Shown: positions 7,062-7,853 of the stretch, piece by piece | Position numbering within the stretch: the stretch's first letter is position 1 | Layout of the letters: the number at the start of each line of letters is the position of its first letter | Assembly: GCA_030377945.1 (NCBI GenBank) | Contig: JAUCGD010000136.1 | Span: forward strand, 1 to 7,853 | Source of the DNA: Desulfobacterales bacterium HSG17 | GTDB lineage: Bacteria; Desulfobacterota; Desulfobacteria; Desulfobacterales; Desulfococcaceae | Direction: 5' to 3' | Length of the DNA stretch: 7,853 nt | Translations under genes and position numbers: made by a program | Notes under the pieces: model-generated | What the model saw: the letters and a program-made list of their open reading frames with translations, nothing else | The model's database searches: none | Told to the model about the DNA's origin: nothing

Positions 7062-7853
7062 CTAATAAACTCTATATCTTGAATCAAGAAACACCACCTT
7101 TCCCCTGTCAGTATCACAGCGGATTAAACGGCCTATTCCCTGTTTTATTTTAATTTCAGTATCATAGTGGTATCTGTCCCAGTATTCTCTTGGAGACATG
7201 ACCTTTTTACGCGCCACCTGAACCGGGTCTGCGGGAGGTGGATACGGAATTCGGGTAATAATAACCTGGGTTAAGGTATCTCCCTTAAAATCAACACCAT
7301 ACCAGAATGTATCCACCCCAAACAATACGCTCTCCTTAAGGGTTCTAAATTCATCGCACAGGTTAATTGTTGATTGTCCGGGCTTCTGGATTAAAAGAGG
7401 GTATTGATTTGAAGCTATTTCATCTTTTACCTGCTCTGCAATAAGGTTTAAATCCCGGTAACTGGAAAAAAGCACCAGGGTTCTGCCTTTATTGGCTTTG
7501 ATTAATTCAGGCAAAGCATTAACAATTGAGGCAGTCCATAAAGCTTTATTATCATATTTCCCGCTGACTGCCGTATCAGGTACAATTATCTCCATTGCAT
7601 CCCTGGAAAAAGGAGAAGGAATATGTACAAATCTGAATTCTTTGGTTTCTGTTTCGTTTCCATTATTGTCAAAAGGCAGGTTCATGCCTGTAATATGTTG
7701 AAAACTGCCAAAATGCCCCCTGTGACAAAGGGTTGCAGCAGTAAAAACAATACATTTTTTTTTCTCATATATTTCCCTGTGTATAAGTTCACCCACCTGG
7801 ACCCATTGTGCCATAATAGTCCAGTTTTTATTAAAAATCTGGTAAGCTGTTAT
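7062..7853 (-). CDS. DinG-type superfamily 2 DNA helicase, C-terminal part
   Basis: The frame is open to the right window edge, so this is the last 263 or so codons of a longer gene; the Met at 7812-7814 lies inside it and is not a start. DinG/XPD-like helicases unwind DNA 5' to 3' using ATP, often with an iron-sulphur cluster in the N-terminal half, which is not visible here. The part seen shows motif III (VFTAATL), then IPSPFSRDAM, GRTLVLFSSYRDL at the start of the second RecA-like domain, and motif V with its surroundings (LFGVDTFWYGVDFKGDTLTQVIITRIPYPPP). It closes with motif VI (QGIGRLIRCDTDRGKVVFLDSR). The protein stops soon after at RYRVY, whereas many DinG proteins continue 10-20 residues. 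The kinase gene starts 14 bp downstream on the same strand. Helicase function need not relate to the signalling genes. Confidence 0.88.
   Translation of the reverse strand: MTAYQIFNKNWTIMAQWVQVGELIHREIYEKKKCIVFTAATLCHRGHFGSFQHITGMNLPFDNNGNETETKEFRFVHIPSPFSRDAMEIIVPDTAVSGKYDNKALWTASIVNALPELIKANKGRTLVLFSSYRDLNLIAEQVKDEIASNQYPLLIQKPGQSTINLCDEFRTLKESVLFGVDTFWYGVDFKGDTLTQVIITRIPYPPPADPVQVARKKVMSPREYWDRYHYDTEIKIKQGIGRLIRCDTDRGKVVFLDSRYRVY

Overview
This window comes from an AT-rich bacterial chromosome. The gene types suggest a Gram-negative deltaproteobacterium of the Desulfobacterales kind: a secreted caspase with a DUF4384-like tail, a Cache/HAMP/PAS sensor kinase, a TPR-OmpA envelope protein, and an AAA-ATPase of the PD-(D/E)XK nuclease-linked family. 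That assignment is inferred from gene content; the window holds no rRNA or other phylogenetic marker. I see no tRNA, rRNA or CRISPR array.

The right and central part is one minus-strand run, read from right to left. It starts with the C-terminal part of a DinG-type DNA helicase (7062-7853, cut by the window edge). A 739-residue membrane sensor histidine kinase follows after 14 bp (4828-7047). Its NarL/FixJ-type response regulator overlaps the kinase by 8 bp (4179-4835). A signal-peptide-bearing caspase-family protease comes 20 bp later (2788-4158). The tight spacing suggests that kinase, regulator and protease are co-transcribed. A sensor of an extracytoplasmic signal would then be tied genetically to an exported caspase-like protease, which is the most interesting feature here.

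The middle-left part holds a small plus-strand lipoprotein of unknown function (2172-2687). It converges on the caspase gene across a 100-bp gap that contains a perfect 28-bp palindrome. It diverges from a TPR-OmpA peptidoglycan-binding protein (1071-1961, minus strand) across a 210-bp promoter region. The lipoprotein, the OmpA protein and the caspase are all predicted to be exported, so this stretch looks like an envelope-focused neighbourhood, although a shared function is only a guess.

The left end carries an AAA-ATPase-like gene (104-1015, minus strand) that loses family resemblance near position 124 and stops at 104. It lacks its usual C-terminal nuclease-like domain. The sequence left of the break may be inserted or rearranged DNA.
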